Assembly: GCF_017562075.2 (NCBI RefSeq)
Contig: NC_054084.1
Location: forward strand, 34,429,397-34,493,396
Reading direction: 5' to 3'
DNA from: Anopheles merus
Lineage: Eukaryota; Arthropoda; Insecta; Diptera; Culicidae
DNA: 64,000 nucleotides
The translations under genes were made by a program, and so were the position numbers. How positions within the stretch are numbered: position 1 is the first letter of the stretch; each line of letters opens with the position of its first letter. The notes beneath the pieces are model-generated. The model was not told the origin of the DNA and ran no database searches. It was given only the letters and a program-made list of their open reading frames with translations. Positions 63,193-64,000 of this stretch are shown here, in pieces.

Positions 63193-63906
63193 TTACAAAC
63201 CATCAGTTTTACGCGCAGTCCCATCATAAGCATCACAAAACAAGCTGTCAGCAATGTTCCCATTCGACCCGTCTCGCACAGCCTCCCAGCGATACACACA
63301 CAGACACACGGCACAGTTGAACACGGAACACGCGCGTAAAAACTCCCAATCACCGGGTTTCGATCTTTTGCATGCGAACAAATAATGGCCTTTACCACCC
63401 AGTGTGCACAAATATTCGAACGAATTTTTGACGGCCATCCCTCCTGTTTCGGTCTCTTCCTGCAAGAGTCGTAGCGTGCAGTGCAGGTCGTTAGCGAACG
63501 GCGCTCGAACTTGTCCAGCGCGGTAGCAACAAAAAAGCCCATCCGAGTATCGTCCATTATCATCCGACCATCGTTGCCGGTCGTGTTGCCCCACCACACG
63601 GTAGACCCGGGCGCTGTTTTTCAGCTCAGCCGAATAAAAAGGATCCCAGACCCGGCTTGGCCTTACAGCGGCCAAACCACCTGTGCTGCCCGACGCGGTG
63701 GCACAGTTTTTGACAAATTGCACCGAAAAGTTCAATACGTAGTGAGGCTGAGAGCCACCGTAACTCCAGGAAAGGTTACACACGAATTGGGGAAAGACCT
63801 CCGTGGACAAGCGCTTCGGTCCAGCGGAAGCGGGCTGGGGGTGGCAATAAATTAACGAAATTATCATACCGTACCGGATGCCGGGAGTAAGGGAAAGGAC
63901 ACTCAT
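63193..63906 (-). CDS. unidentified 237-codon frame, possibly a secreted-protein exon
   Basis: The longest non-repeat, non-transposon frame in the window after the transposon ORFs. It starts at an ATG in good context (GAAACATGAG) at 63906. The N-terminus has a short hydrophobic run (MIISLIY) that could belong to a signal peptide. Next come two N-glycosylation sequons (NLS, NFS), several cysteines and a Trp/Tyr-rich stretch (VWDPFYSAEL, QRWSDDNGRYSDGLF). Codons often end in C or G, as in mosquito genes. I recognise no domain. The last 40 residues look unlike protein, so a splice donor may lie inside (a GGTGGTAAAGG is near 63400). An overlapping frame on the plus strand, 63481-63855, weakens the case. 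It may also be chance. Confidence 0.3.
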   Translation of the reverse strand: MSVLSLTPGIRYGMIISLIYCHPQPASAGPKRLSTEVFPQFVCNLSWSYGGSQPHYVLNFSVQFVKNCATASGSTGGLAAVRPSRVWDPFYSAELKNSARVYRVVGQHDRQRWSDDNGRYSDGLFCCYRAGQVRAPFANDLHCTLRLLQEETETGGMAVKNSFEYLCTLGGKGHYLFACKRSKPGDWEFLRACSVFNCAVCLCVYRWEAVRDGSNGNIADSLFCDAYDGTARKTDGL

Positions 63907-64000
63907 GTTTCATTGTTTGTTGCGCTGGCAATGGAGTTTTAATGGTCCGTCGGGTAATGAACGGGGAGGAAAGAATGAGTTGTGGACATTGATTTTGCTG

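Overview
The window is dipteran nuclear DNA, most probably from an Anopheles mosquito. It has intron-split genes with GT/AG junctions, long CA/TG, GA/CT and AAT microsatellites, AT-rich islands, and mosquito-type transposable elements. The strongest taxonomic evidence is a complete seven-exon odorant receptor gene on the minus strand (44076-47279). Its 378-residue product I recognise as the ortholog of Anopheles gambiae Or2. A few residues seem to differ from the A. gambiae protein as I remember it, so this could be a sibling species or another allele; that is recollection, not an alignment.

Layout. 1-9.9 kb has no supportable gene; it holds a CA array, a purine tract and one copy of a small palindromic MITE. 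Near 9.95-11.45 kb the minus strand has a plausible first coding exon (signal peptide followed by a GTGAGT donor) behind a leader-like tract; the rest of that gene was not found. 14.64-19.25 kb is a nearly full-length non-LTR retrotransposon (CR1/T1-like) on the minus strand, with an intact ORF1 and an ORF2 broken by one stop and one single-base frameshift. 24.23-25.95 kb is a decayed piggyBac-like transposon between TTAA duplications. 35.09-35.29 kb is the second MITE copy. 44.08-47.36 kb is Or2 with a TATA box, a short leader and a poly(A) signal; its 1.49-kb last intron contains two SINE copies in inverted orientation inside expanded AAT tracts. 47.4-63 kb is again gene-poor, with a small SINE flanked by a 13-bp duplication (49.36-49.50 kb) and a 340-bp uninterrupted CA array (52.84-53.17 kb). 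An unassigned 237-codon ORF lies at 63.19-63.91 kb on the minus strand.

The most unusual signal is not a gene. About thirty copies of a 16-19 bp motif, TTGCATACnTTTAGGCGC, are scattered over the non-coding DNA on both strands, often as close pairs in AT-rich islands. I counted about 21 exact matches to its TTGCATAC core, where about two are expected by chance. The core resembles the published binding consensus of the Drosophila insulator protein Su(Hw), so this may be a dense field of insulator or architectural sites around Or2 and across the gene-poor DNA.

Apart from Or2 and the transposon ORFs, I do not claim any confirmed protein-coding gene. Much of the window is probably intergenic or long-intron DNA.
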